Of a stretch of DNA of 53,925 nucleotides, positions 1-9,892 are shown piece by piece (positions within the stretch are counted from its first letter, which is position 1; the number at the start of each line of letters is the position of its first letter). A program made the position numbers and the translations under genes. This stretch comes from Auxenochlorella pyrenoidosa (lineage: Eukaryota > Chlorophyta > Trebouxiophyceae > Chlorellales > Chlorellaceae). The notes beneath the pieces are model-generated. The model saw only the letters and a list, made by a program, of their open reading frames with translations, was not told where the DNA came from and made no database searches. The stretch spans positions 1,377,441 to 1,431,365 of the forward strand of contig KQ482061.1 in NCBI GenBank assembly GCA_001430745.1, written 5' to 3'.

Positions 1-320
1 CCCCTCCCCTAACCCCTTTCTGGTCCTCCCGCAGCACATGTCAGTGCCTTGGGACGGTGCAGCAGTCCGGCGGGCAGGCAGAAAGCGTGTGGGCAGGGGG
101 GTGCATGCCGGGGCAGATGCGGCTGGTAGCATGTGCACACCGGTGTGCCCCCTCGCGCCATGCCCACCGCCTCTACAACAATCCCAGCCTGACCTGCTGT
201 CTCTTCATTCTTTTCGCCCACCGCTGCCCCCTCCTCCTCCCGTACCCTCCCCCCCGCAGCATGCTCTTCCGCCGCCCAAAGGGCTACGGCACGGCGCAGC
301 AGGTGGCGGTGCCCATGTAG
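1..320 (+). CDS. 3' end of an unidentified gene entering from the left (partial)
   Basis: Two intron-exon junctions are visible. A pyrimidine-rich tract ends in GCAG at 31-34, and a second, stronger one ends in CAG at 257-259. The final exon starts at 260 and reads MLFRRPKGYGTAQQVAVPM before a TAG at 318-320. The stretch after 35 can be read as MSVPWDGAAVRR, but its donor site is unclear. Nothing in the roughly 35 visible residues identifies a family. It is called coding only because of the good acceptors and the short clean terminal frame, and it could be a chance reading. Confidence 0.35.
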   Translation, partial: PPLTPFWSSRSTCQCLGTVQQSGGQAESVWAGGCMPGQMRLVACAHRCAPSRHAHRLYNNPSLTCCLFILFAHRCPLLLPYPPPRSMLFRRPKGYGTAQQVAVPM

Positions 321-1026
321 CAGTAGGCGCGCAAGAAAGAAGTCTGGTGCTGAGGAGGCACAGCTCGGACTGCGCGTGCAGGGAGGCAGAGCTGGGAAGG
401 TGAACACGTACGCATGGCCTGCCGGCAACGGCAGTGGCCATCAGCAGGCAAGTGAAGTCGCCACTAGGTGGTAGGCGCCCAGGAAAGAAGCCCGAATAAG
501 GGCACCACCTGAACGTTCAGCTCTGCTGCAACATCCATGCCTGTTCTGGGGCTCACATCATGTCGCACACACAGGCATGCAGCACCACGCGGTGAACACG
601 TGCAGGATGAGGCGATGCAGGGAGTAAATTGGCGAAGGGCTCAGGGCCTTGGTCTGACTGATGCCGAGCATGGTCTCAGATCTGAGAGCTGTACAGCACG
701 TGTAGATCTGCCAATGCGGAAGATGTGCAGAAAGTAAGGGGTCTCAGCAGATGAGCTGCCATGAGTTAGCCCTCTGGCATGCAGCCACTCTGGCCCCTGC
801 TGGCGCTTGATCGGGATTCAGCCGTGTTTGCAACGACTTTCCCCTTTCTGTACCCCAGCATCAGGCCCTCACCCAGCCTCTATCACTTCGCAGCACCTTG
901 CAGAGTGCAGGCAGAGTGTGTCAGGCAGGCGCGCCCTGTCGAATTGGCCAGATGACTGCGGGTCCCCCTTGCGCGGGGTGTTGCTTTACAGCGGAGCGCG
1001 TCTGTGCATGCGGCAGCACGCCAGGG
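321..1026. other. Intergenic region between two 3' ends
   Basis: No convincing gene is seen. The left gene ends at 320 (plus strand) and the cysteine-rich gene ends at 1027 (minus strand), so this is a convergent 3' region. It holds a minus-strand TGTAA poly(A) signal at 986-990. Short open frames here have no recognisable motif or splice context. Confidence 0.5.
986..990 (-). terminator. TGTAA poly(A) signal of the cysteine-rich gene
   Basis: TTACA on the plus strand is TGTAA on the minus strand, about 40 nt past the stop at 1027. TGTAA is the usual chlorophyte polyadenylation signal. Confidence 0.5.
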
Positions 1027-3560
1027 TCAGCTGGGAAAGCTGCCCATGCCCGACGACAGCTGCTTCAGGCACTTGAAGTCACCAGAGGGCATGGGCACCC
1101 GGTTGTAGCCCAGCTTGCACTCGTCGCAGGACGCAGCGTTGGCGCTGTTGCAGGCGTCGCAGTTGAACACGGCGCAGGACACGCACTTGCCCGTCTTGCG
1201 GTCGGCATACTTGCCGTTCTGGCAGGCCAGGCAGCGGCCCGTTGCCCTGGGACAGCTCACACAGTCTGGGTCGGAGCACTGCGGGGGAGCCGGGATGAGG
1301 GGTGGGGTGAGGTGGGGTGGAGGTGCTTTGGGGCCAGGCAGTAGTGTTGCACTGGTCTGGCAGGGCCTGGCAGTGGCCCGCAGCGTTGGGGGCCGTATCA
1401 ACAGTCGCTGCTGACAAAGCCAAGGCAGCGTCACTGGAGATGGTACAAGTCGAAAGGGTGAAGGCGAACCGAAAACTTTGCAGACGATGTGGACAGACCG
1501 CAGGGGAAGGGCCGCACGCCAACAGCAGGTCAAAGAACAGTCTCCCCAATGCAGCAGTCCACCCACCGGCTTGCATGTGCCGCCCACAGCCGCCAGGCCG
1601 GGCAAGCACTTGAGGCATGTGCCCGCTCCGTTGCAGATCGCGCACATCGGGTTCTTGCACTTCCGGCAGGCTCCACGAGACAGCCCATAGCCCAGACCAC
1701 ACTGCCAGGGGTGTCAGAAGGGTGGCCTGTCAGTTGCTGGGGCGGGTGTTGCGCAGCGCCGCCTGCACTGTTGCGGGCCCCCTGCTGGCCCCACCTTCTT
1801 GCACTTCTTCACGTTGCCGTCACAGTTCTCGCACCGGCTCGACACACACTGCGGGATGGGGTGAGGGTGGCTGGTGGCAAGGCAGGCAGCGGGGCACCGC
1901 CTGGCCCAGCTGTCGGTGCCACTCCACCAGATCTTGCCTGGCGGGGCTGAAGCGCCAAGGATGACAAGGCCCCCCGGGCCTCGCATGCAGCAACCCATAC
2001 AGCGGGCAGGGACCCAGGTGGCAGACAGAGTGCAGCAGGGTGGCACAGCGTCCTCACCATCCTGCAGAGGGGCCCCATGGGGCTCTGCACCAGGCCGCGG
2101 CCGGCCGTGCACGCCTTGCAGCGGCCCGAGGCGTCGCAGGAGGTGCAGCCGTTGGTGCAGCTGGCACAGCGCCCCTTGCTCAGGTAGAAGCCTGCCACGC
2201 ACTGCTGGCACCTGCGCCAGCCAGCTGGGTGGGGGTGCTCGAGCCGGGGCCCACAAAGGCGTGGCGGCATGCAAAGCGTGCCCAGGAGCGGGGCCCACAA
2301 GTGGCGCTGGTCCAAGCGCTGCCCGTCAGCACACAGAGGACCCAGCCCTGGCATGCACGTGTGCAGGGCAGCAGCAGGCCGGCACACTCGGCGCCGCTGG
2401 CTGCACCCTGTGCGCACCTGCCAGACACAGGCGCTGCCTTGTGGCAGTTGGCCACCTTGCTCTGCACCGCACGGTGTGGGCCGGGCAGGATGGCTTGATC
2501 TGTGGTTGCATCAGGCGCAATCCTGCCATTGGCAGCAGCAGAGCAGGCACACGCACGTGGCAAGGAGGCCTTACCAGGGCACAGGAGCCGTCCTTGGTGG
2601 GGAAGCTGGCCAGATCGGGGTCGTATCTGCAGGGCGGGAGGGGCCGTACGGGACCATTTGCAGCAATGCAAAAGTTGACAGCAAGGAAGCAGGGGCAAGC
2701 GTACGTATATCTGTCAGGTACCATGGCGGCTCGGAGGCACTCAGGGCTGATGCTCACGCGCTTGACCTGGCAGCTCACGTGTAGAAGCAGCGCTGGCAGC
2801 GCCGGAGGTTGGATTTGTCGCACTTGTCGCACGCCAGGCCATCCTCCATCATCTTGGCCCGGCACTGCAGGCGGGGGTGGACATGTCGCACTGGCACTTG
2901 CTGGGTCGCTGCCCTTGCGCAGCGGCGCATGTTGCAGAGCCCTTCTACCTGCCTTGACCATCGTTTGCCTGCCGCGCTAGCTCTGAAAGTTGTGAGGCCG
3001 CTGCAGGCGCACCTTGACGCATGCGCCGTTGATCTTAGCGTAGCCAATGTCACATGCGACACAGCTGCAGGGGAACACAGCGAGGCAGCCTAGTACAGTT
3101 TGTTGCATTTTCGGAGGCTGCAAGCTGCATACAAGGGTGCAATCATGCACCCCTGCCGCACCTTCACGGTAAATGGCGCTGCAAAACAGAGCTCACTTGA
3201 CACCGTTGGCGCTGCACTGGACACAGCCAGCCTGGTCCTGCACGCATTTGGTCGGCTTGGCAGCAGCCCCTGCGGCATGAACAGTGTGGAAGGCATCCAT
3301 ACAGCGACATTGCAATGCTCAACCATGGTTGAAGGACGCAGTGGTTCCCAGCTGCGCAAATAGCAGGGCAACCGCCGCCGCAGCGTCGCCTCGAGCAGCT
3401 TGACCCCAGGCATAGCGTATTGCTGCCGGCGCGCTTTCCAGAAATCAAAGGCGAGGGGCGAAAGCTTTTGCGGGACGAAAGCAGGCCCACAGGTTGCGGC
3501 AACTGCACCGTCACCTGCGGCAGCCAGCAACCCCAGCAACAACAGCGAGGGCAAGCCCAT
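1027..3560 (-). CDS. Secreted cysteine-rich repeat protein (furin/VSP-like CxxC repeats)
   Basis: The start at 3560 gives a clear signal peptide, MGLPSLLLLGLLAAAGDGAV, followed by about 40 residues with few cysteines. At least seven exons then carry CxxC units, for example CVACDIGYAKINGACV near 3060, LACDKCDKSNLRRCQRC near 2830, CQQCVAGFYLSKGRCASC near 2200, CKNPMCAICNGAGTCLKC near 1640 and CVSCPRATGRCLACQNGKYA near 1240. The stop is TGA at 1027. This spacing matches furin-like or growth-factor-receptor cysteine-rich repeats, also seen in Giardia-type surface proteins. No transmembrane helix follows the repeats, so a secreted or cell-wall protein is inferred. Splicing between the signal-peptide exon and the first repeat exon is unresolved. 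No enzymatic domain is seen and the function is unknown. Confidence 0.75.
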
Positions 3561-4062
3561 GGTGTTTTGGCAGCGCGATCGTGCGGGCGCGGCGAACAAG
3601 CGAGAAGGGCATGGGCAGGGAAGTCGTTCAACAGCTGCCGCCAGGTGGGCAGGGAGCTCGGAAGCAGCTGCCGCCGGCCAGGTGGTATCGGGGCAAGGGG
3701 GCCATCAACTGAAAAACAGCAGTGCTCTTTGGCTTTTCGCCTGTTTGAACCTGCCGCTGCCAGCACGTGGCATCGTGTTTTGCAAGTTGGCAGTAAGCAT
3801 GTAGACGCAAGGCTGAAAAAGAAACAACATGAGATAAGAAGGCTGAAAGTATGCGCGCAGAAGACAGTCGATTGGGTTCGTTGCGAGAAGCCGGGTCGTT
3901 GAAAACGGGGAGCAGGGTCAGAGACTGCAGTGTGCAGACTGAAGCGGGAGCAAGCGCGGTCAAAACTGTGGGTCTCGGGCAGCAGCGCCGCTCGTCCCAT
4001 GTGTGGGGTGAGGGCACCGTCCTCACGTCTGGCGCCCGGCCGCGGCGTGGAGCGCCGTGGCC
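3561..4062. promoter_or_regulatory. Spacer: COP1 3' region and cysteine-rich gene promoter
   Basis: About 500 bp separates two minus-strand genes transcribed in tandem. It must hold the 3' UTR of COP1 and the promoter and 5' UTR of the cysteine-rich gene. No gene, RNA or clear TATA box is visible. The stretch 3780-3900 is more A-rich than its surroundings. Confidence 0.4.
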
Positions 4063-7000
4063 TCACATGTGGCCGCTGCTGCCTGTCAGGGAAAAGATTT
4101 TGACGGTGCCCTGGCTGTTGGCTGCCAGCAGGGTGTGGGCCCTGGGCCGCCAGCAGACCGCGGAGATGAAGCCCTTGTCGCTCTGCAGGGGAGATGAGGA
4201 GGGGGGCTGGGTGAGGCAGCGCACATGCAGCAGCCTGGTGACAGACAGGGTGATGAGCAGTGGGGGCACGCCCAGAGCGATGCACGCCTGGGGCTAGCAC
4301 CAGCCCAGAGCGCTCACGCAGCTGCCCCCGCCCGCCGGCAGCGCCGCCCCGCCCCCGTGCCTGCGCGTCGGCGCCGTCTTCGCCATGAGCGGAGAAGGAC
4401 TGCTGCGCCACCGGCTTGGACAGGGCCTTGTAGTAGACGAACAGCTCGCTGGTCTCGCTGCCGCAGGCCAGGAAGTCGTCCTCGACTGCGGGGGGGTGAG
4501 GGGGGCGGGGGTGGGGTCGGCCGGGAGGGGAAACAGGCGGCGCAGGCCCGGGGATGCAGGGCGGGCAGCAGGCGCACTCAATGAGGCATCCCCGTGCCTC
4601 CCAGCCTGCGCCCCGCCCCGTGGCCCCACCTGCAAGCCCAACGAAGTTCTTCTCGTTCTGGTGGCCCTCAAAGACGCGCGCGGCATCGGCGTGCGCGCCG
4701 CCGCCGCCGTCCCCGGGCAGCGCCGCCGCGTCCCAGTCTGGCACGGGCCACAGGCGCAGCGTGGAGTCGGTGGAGGCGGACACCAGCTCCCCGCCGCTGC
4801 AGAAGCGCACGTAGGAGACCGCCTTCCTGCAGGGGGGCAGGCGCGCGGTGCAACAGTGGCAGGCGGCGGCTTGGGACGCGGGCAGAGCGCAGCTGCGCAC
4901 GCATCAAGCTGCTCACAGCATGCTCCTCAAGGGTCGCCCCAGGCCGCCCACCCCCCGCGCCGCCGCCTCGCGCAGTCAGCACGCAGGTAGCGCCGAGGAC
5001 CGCCCCACCTGCTGCGGTCCGGCACCCACCCTCAGCCCGCCCCCTCCCCCCCCGCCCGCTCGTGCCTGTGGCCCTGGAAGGTGCAGACGGGGGCTGCCAC
5101 GTTGCGCAGGTCGTACAGATAGACCGAGTGGTCGGCAGACCCCACCGCCAGCTCCGTGCTGGAGCCGGGGCGCCAGCGCACCGCGCACACGTTGGCCGCC
5201 GTGTCGAGCTGCGGGGGGGCGGGGGTTACGGGTGTTCGGGGGGCTGCGCCCAGGACGGCGGGCCGTGGTGGGGGCCGAGCCAGGCCATAGCCATGGCCTG
5301 AACACCGTGCCGAGCAGCAAACGCCGAGCCTGCTGCGGCGTGCATGGAGGAAGAAATGTACCACGCAGCCGTGCCCGCCGGCGCGGCGTTGAGCCGGGGC
5401 CGTGGCCCCCGTGCCCCCCACCTGCGCCACTGAGGAGGGGCTCTTGGTGGACCAGAACTTGACGGAGCAGTCGTCAGAGCCGGAGGCCAGCAGCGTGGGG
5501 TCGGCAGCGCAGAAGTCGACCGACCAGATGCGCTTGGAGTGCGCCTCGTACTCGTGCAGCAGCGACGCGCTGGCCACGTCCCACACGCACACCACGCCTG
5601 CGCGTGGCACCGGGCGGCGGGGCGGCGTGAGCTGCCAGCGCCATGGACCAGTCCCCTTCTGGCTGGGCGTCCCTTGGGTATGCAAGCCCGGCAAGCGCGA
5701 ATAGTTCCCAAGAGGGGCGGCGCGGGCGGGGGCACCCACCCTCGTAGTCGGAGGAGGCGATGTGGGCCTGGACATACTTGTTCCACGACAGGCACGACAG
5801 CTTGGAGCGGGACAGCAGCTCCACCGCAGGCGCGGCGCCGGAGCGCACCGCCGCGGCGCCGCCCGGCAGCGGCGGCGCGGAGACGGCCGGGTAGTGCGGC
5901 GCCACGCTGGCAAAGTCATAAATGCTGCGGCGGGGGCAGGGCAGAGGGGCGGGCAGCTTGGTGCGCAGAGCAGCGTGGGCACACCGAGACCAAGCGGCGG
6001 GCACGTACCAGCATGCTGCCGCTGCATTTACTGCATGGATGTGCTGGGGGGCCCAGCAGCCCTCCAGTCGGCGCCCCACCTGATGCGCTTGGACACGCCG
6101 GCGGTGGCAAACAGCGCGCCCTCCCGGTCAAACTCGAGGGAGGAGATGATGGAGGAGGATCCGCTGTGGCGCGGCACCGGCCGAGGCACCTCGGCCACCA
6201 GCTGCGGGCGGCGCTCAGGGCAGGCAAGCCTGTAAGACAGCAGCGGAGGACACAAGAGCGCCGCCACCAAAACAAGAGCAGTGTGGCACGCAGCGGGCAG
6301 AAGGTAGAGCCGAGGGCACGCAGGAGACGCCTGCGCCGGCGGTGCGCTTTGCCCCTGCCTCACCCGCAGCTTGTTGCAGCGGGTGATGACAGACAGCAGG
6401 CGGCTGAACTCCTGCAGCCCCTCGTCGATGAGGGGCCCCACGCCGCCGGCCTCGTCTGCCACCTCCATGGGCGCCTGCGTGTCGCCGCCGCCGCCCGCCC
6501 CAGCCGCCGACGACCCCGCCGTGCCCGCCGCCGCCGCCGCCGCCTGCTGCGCCTGCAGCTGCGAGGCACGCAGCTGCAGGTAGCACTGCTGCAGGTCGTC
6601 AAACTGGGTGGCGATGCGCCGCTTCTTGTTGCGCAGCAGGCTCAGCACGTCGCGCGGCCGCCCATTGCTGCTGGTGGTGGTGGTAGTCGGGGAGGGGCTC
6701 AGCAGGCTGTGGCCAGGAGGGGCCGTCGAAGGAGCGTGCCCACCGGCTGTGGGGCCGTGCGTCGCTGCCGCATATTGTGCTGGAGCGGCGGGCGCGTGCC
6801 CCAGCAGGGCGGGCTGCTGCTGCGCTGCCAGGCCGTTGCTCGCGGCCGCCGTGGACGGTGCAATGGCGTGCACTGCCAAGCTGGCAAACGCCGCGCTGGC
6901 AAATTCGGCGACATGCTGCGCCTGCTGCTGCGCCTGCTGCTGTGCCTGCTGCTGCGCCTGCTGGGCTTGGAAGAGGGCGTGATGGTGCAGTGCGCTTGCT

Positions 7001-8517
7001 CCCACAGCGTGCGCGGCAGCTGCAGCAGCAGCAGCCGCTGAGGGAGGCAGCACTGCCCCCGCCTGTTCCTGCCCACCAGCCCCAGGTCTCTGCATGCCAG
7101 CAGACGGCTGCCCTGGCGTAGCGGCTGGCTCAGCCGTGCCCTGGCCCGCCTCCAGCGCCAGCTGTTGCCGATCGCGCTGCCGCCAACCCTCCTCCTCTCC
7201 CCGCTGCAGCGCCATTGCTGCTGCCGACATGACAGGCACTGTGGTTGCCACTGCTATCTCCGCTGCCGTCGGCCCGGGACGCCCGAGCGGGGTGGCCGGG
7301 CGCACGTTGTGGCTGCCCGCAGGTGCTGCGTGCCCGGTCGCGACCCCCCCTGCCGCCTCCACCCGCTGAATGTCGCCATCCAGGCACATGAGCTCCTTCT
7401 GGAGCTGCGTGAGGCGCTGGATCTTGTCGCGCCTACGGCAGCCGGGCGCCAGCAAGCAGCAGACGCGCTCGGCGAAGGCGCAAATTCGTGTGCAGGCACG
7501 AGGTGCCTCTACCTCTCCAGCACCAGCCTAATCCAGGCTCTCAATGCACGGCCAACAACAAACCGAACCGCCTGTGGAAACACGCCTTCCCCTCAACAGA
7601 ACTGAAACAGCTCAAGCCTGCTGCCAGCACCCTCCTCCCCCCCCGGCCTCACCTGCTGTTCTGCAGGAAGTGCAGCAGCAGCTCCATGGACGCCTCGCGC
7701 TGCTTCTCCTGCAGGCCGTGCTTCATCTCCCACAGCTGGTGCAGCAGCGAATCCACCTCAGCCTCAGCCAGCAGCGGCCCATGGTCTGCAATCGCCTGCT
7801 GCAGCAGCTGCAGCGGCGGCGCGCCGCGGCCCTGGACGCTGCTGCGCACCCGTCTGACAACCTGCAGCAGCACCATGGTGGCTGAAAGCAGTCAGATGTG
7901 CAGTACACTGCAGATGATGATGGATGGATGGTGTGCAAAAGGCCGGCGCTGCTGCCTGCGCCCCGCCCGCGAGCCTGGCAAGTCCCGCTGGCTGCCGGCA
8001 AAGCCTCTGCCCACACCTTGCTGAGCAGGAAGTTGGGGTATATCAGGTCGGCGGTCAGGTAGTGCGAGCAGGAGGGGCAGTTCTTGGCGGCCTCCAGGTG
8101 CCGCGAGATGCAGGCATAGCAAAAGGAGTGCTGCACGTGCAGCGGGGGCAGAGGGTGGGGGCGCATGAGCTTGCAAGTGTGGCGCCCCAGCCACACGGAT
8201 GGCACTGCATGCACACAATCACACTTCCACCGGTCTACATGCCACACACGAGACAGTGCGGGCGAGCAAGTGTGAGGCACAAATGCACAGCAAGTAGTAC
8301 CCACGCCGCAGGCGGTGACGAACGGGTCGGTGAGCGTCTCGAAGCAGACCGGGCAGGCGAGGTCCGCAACCCGCACGGGCTCGAAGCCTTCCTCGCCCAG
8401 AGGCCACTCTGATGGCGTGGGGGCTAGCTCAGAGGCCCTAGGGGCCGCCCCAAGTGGGAGCCCATCGTGACTGCTGCCGGCGCCTGTCAGGACGCCGTTG
8501 CCCGCCTGCGCCATCAT
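4063..8517 (-). CDS. COP1: COP1, RING/coiled-coil/WD40 E3 ubiquitin ligase
   Basis: COP1 is the substrate receptor and E3 ligase that, with SPA and CUL4-DDB1 partners, degrades light-signalling transcription factors in the dark. Exon 1 (8517-8305) and exon 2 encode a C3HC4 RING: CPVCFETLTDPFVTACG, then HSFCYACISRH and CPSC. A coiled coil follows (7876-7650), then KIQRLTQLQKELMCLDGDIQ (about 7430) and the conserved linker KKRRIATQFDDLQQCYLQLR (about 6620). The WD40 propeller runs from about 6190 to 4063, with VVCVWDVASASLLHEYEAHS, GSDDCSVKFW, LYDLRN and AVCWRPRAHTLLAANSQGTV as its last repeat. A low-complexity insert of about 220 residues rich in A, Q and P lies between the coiled coil and the linker. 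The start is one of two adjacent ATGs (8517 or 8514). The domain order is diagnostic. Confidence 0.95.
6921..6964 (-). repeat. 12-nt tandem repeat encoding Gln/Ala units in COP1
   Basis: Three and two-thirds copies of CCTGCTGCTGCG (one copy with T for C) lie in the COP1 low-complexity insert. On the coding strand they give repeating QQAQ units. Confidence 0.85.
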
Positions 8518-9892
8518 CCTAGAGTTGTGATCTACCAACTGGCTGGCCGCCGCTCAGCTGGGCCGCCCCAGCTGCAAGCCAGCAACCATAACCTGTGGCA
8601 CGCTTGAATAGCTGTGCGAGACGGCCCGTTACTATCGAACAAGGCACACAAAATAATTGAAGAGGTGACCGACTCCACGATACAGGCACGCTTGTGGTGC
8701 AGCCGCCGCGCTGTGGTGCCGCCGTCGCTGCCACCGCATGTCTGCCACATGCACTCAAGGCACACTGCTCGCATGCATGGCCCAGTGCTCCAGCCCAACG
8801 TGATTAACTGTAGAGCCGCCGACGTCTCCAGCACTTTGTTCTGTAGGTTGTCGAGTTGGTGGCATCAACCTCTTCAGCCTTCTCTCCCAGCATTCAAAGG
8901 AGAAGTGAAGAATGAGGGTGCTGCATCGATCCACTGGGAGCAGGCAGCTTCTTTGCTCCAGCACAGCCAAGTTACCCAACAGAGTCAAGGTGTGCTCTAC
9001 AAGCACAACAGACAGGTGTCCATTGTTTGCGACCATGACAAACCAATGGAAGGGCGGACCATTGGTCCGCCCCTCCATTGGAACATTGAAATGAGGTGGC
9101 GACCCTTTCCAGATGCATGCAGTGCACATCATATTCCTGAGACTCTATCACTGAGTGCTGGAAATGTCAGCCTGATGGAAGGGGCGCCCTTGACGCTGTT
9201 GACGCATGATGTGGATGGGTGCTAGCATGGTGACCCCACCCGCCTAGAGCAGCGAGGCCGGAAGCGTAGCCATGACTAGCAAACCACCGCAACATGACAC
9301 CAGGAGTATTTAAGGCGGTTGTGCGAGCGCCAGCCACATTGGTCCTGGCTGTGCTGGTGGCTTCATATGTCAGGAGGCGGCCTGAGCACCGGATCCGTCA
9401 TGGCCAGGTTGGCGGCAGCCCGGTGCAGCCAGGCTGAGCCAGATGCCACTGCCTGGCCGTCGATCAGGTCCTTACCGCTGTTTTGCAACCATCCAAGCCG
9501 CCTGATCTGCCTCGGGCTCGGGGAAAAGATGGGCAGGCTCCCTGCCTCGAGCTCTCCGGCCGGCCCGCAAGGCGGGGGCACACTCCTGCGCCGGCATTCC
9601 GCTGCGCCCCATCGCGTGAACTCACACCCCGGCCCGGCCGTGCCATCTGGCCCCGCCACCGCTGCTGCCCAGGCCGCTGAGGGCCGCCGCCCCCGCCCCA
9701 GGGTGCGCTGCGTTCCAGCCTTGGCACCTTCTGCTTCTGCTTTGATTGGAATGTAATCAGGCAGGCGTGACATGAAGCGGACGCATGGAGGGCGACGCTT
9801 GTGCAGTGTGCATGCCTTTGTGCTGGCAACTGTGGCCCACCGCACTTGCCGTGCCCACCGTGCCCTCCTGCCTGTTGCAGCAGTCGGCCACC
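8518..9892. other. Intergenic region between COP1 and sulfotransferase, with a lower-GC island
   Basis: This 1.4-kb divergent intergenic region must hold both promoters. From about 8590 to 9320 the base composition is visibly less GC-rich than the neighbouring coding DNA, and it contains a near-perfect inverted repeat at 9043-9081. An open minus-strand frame of 125 codons (9132-8755) spans the island, but it has no recognisable motif and no supporting splice sites. A TATTTAAG motif lies at about 9307. I call no gene here. Confidence 0.5.
9043..9081. repeat. Near-perfect inverted repeat, 19-bp arms
   Basis: The left arm CCAATGGAAGGGCGGACCA (9043-9061) pairs with 9063-9081 around a single T at 9062. 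There is one mismatch, 9051 A against 9073 C. Both ends and the centre carry CCAAT or ATTGG sequences. It could be a hairpin, a dimeric binding site or the remnant of a small inverted-repeat element. No flanking target-site duplication is obvious. Confidence 0.85.

Noticed and set aside
3164..4900. A long minus-strand frame of 578 codons spanning the COP1 end and the next gene's start
   Set aside because: It mixes COP1 WD40 exons, introns, the intergenic spacer and the wrong frame of the next gene; the domain evidence gives other boundaries.
8755..9132. A 125-codon minus-strand open frame in the low-GC island
   Set aside because: No recognised motif, and lower GC does not by itself imply coding. 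It is kept as a finding, not a gene.
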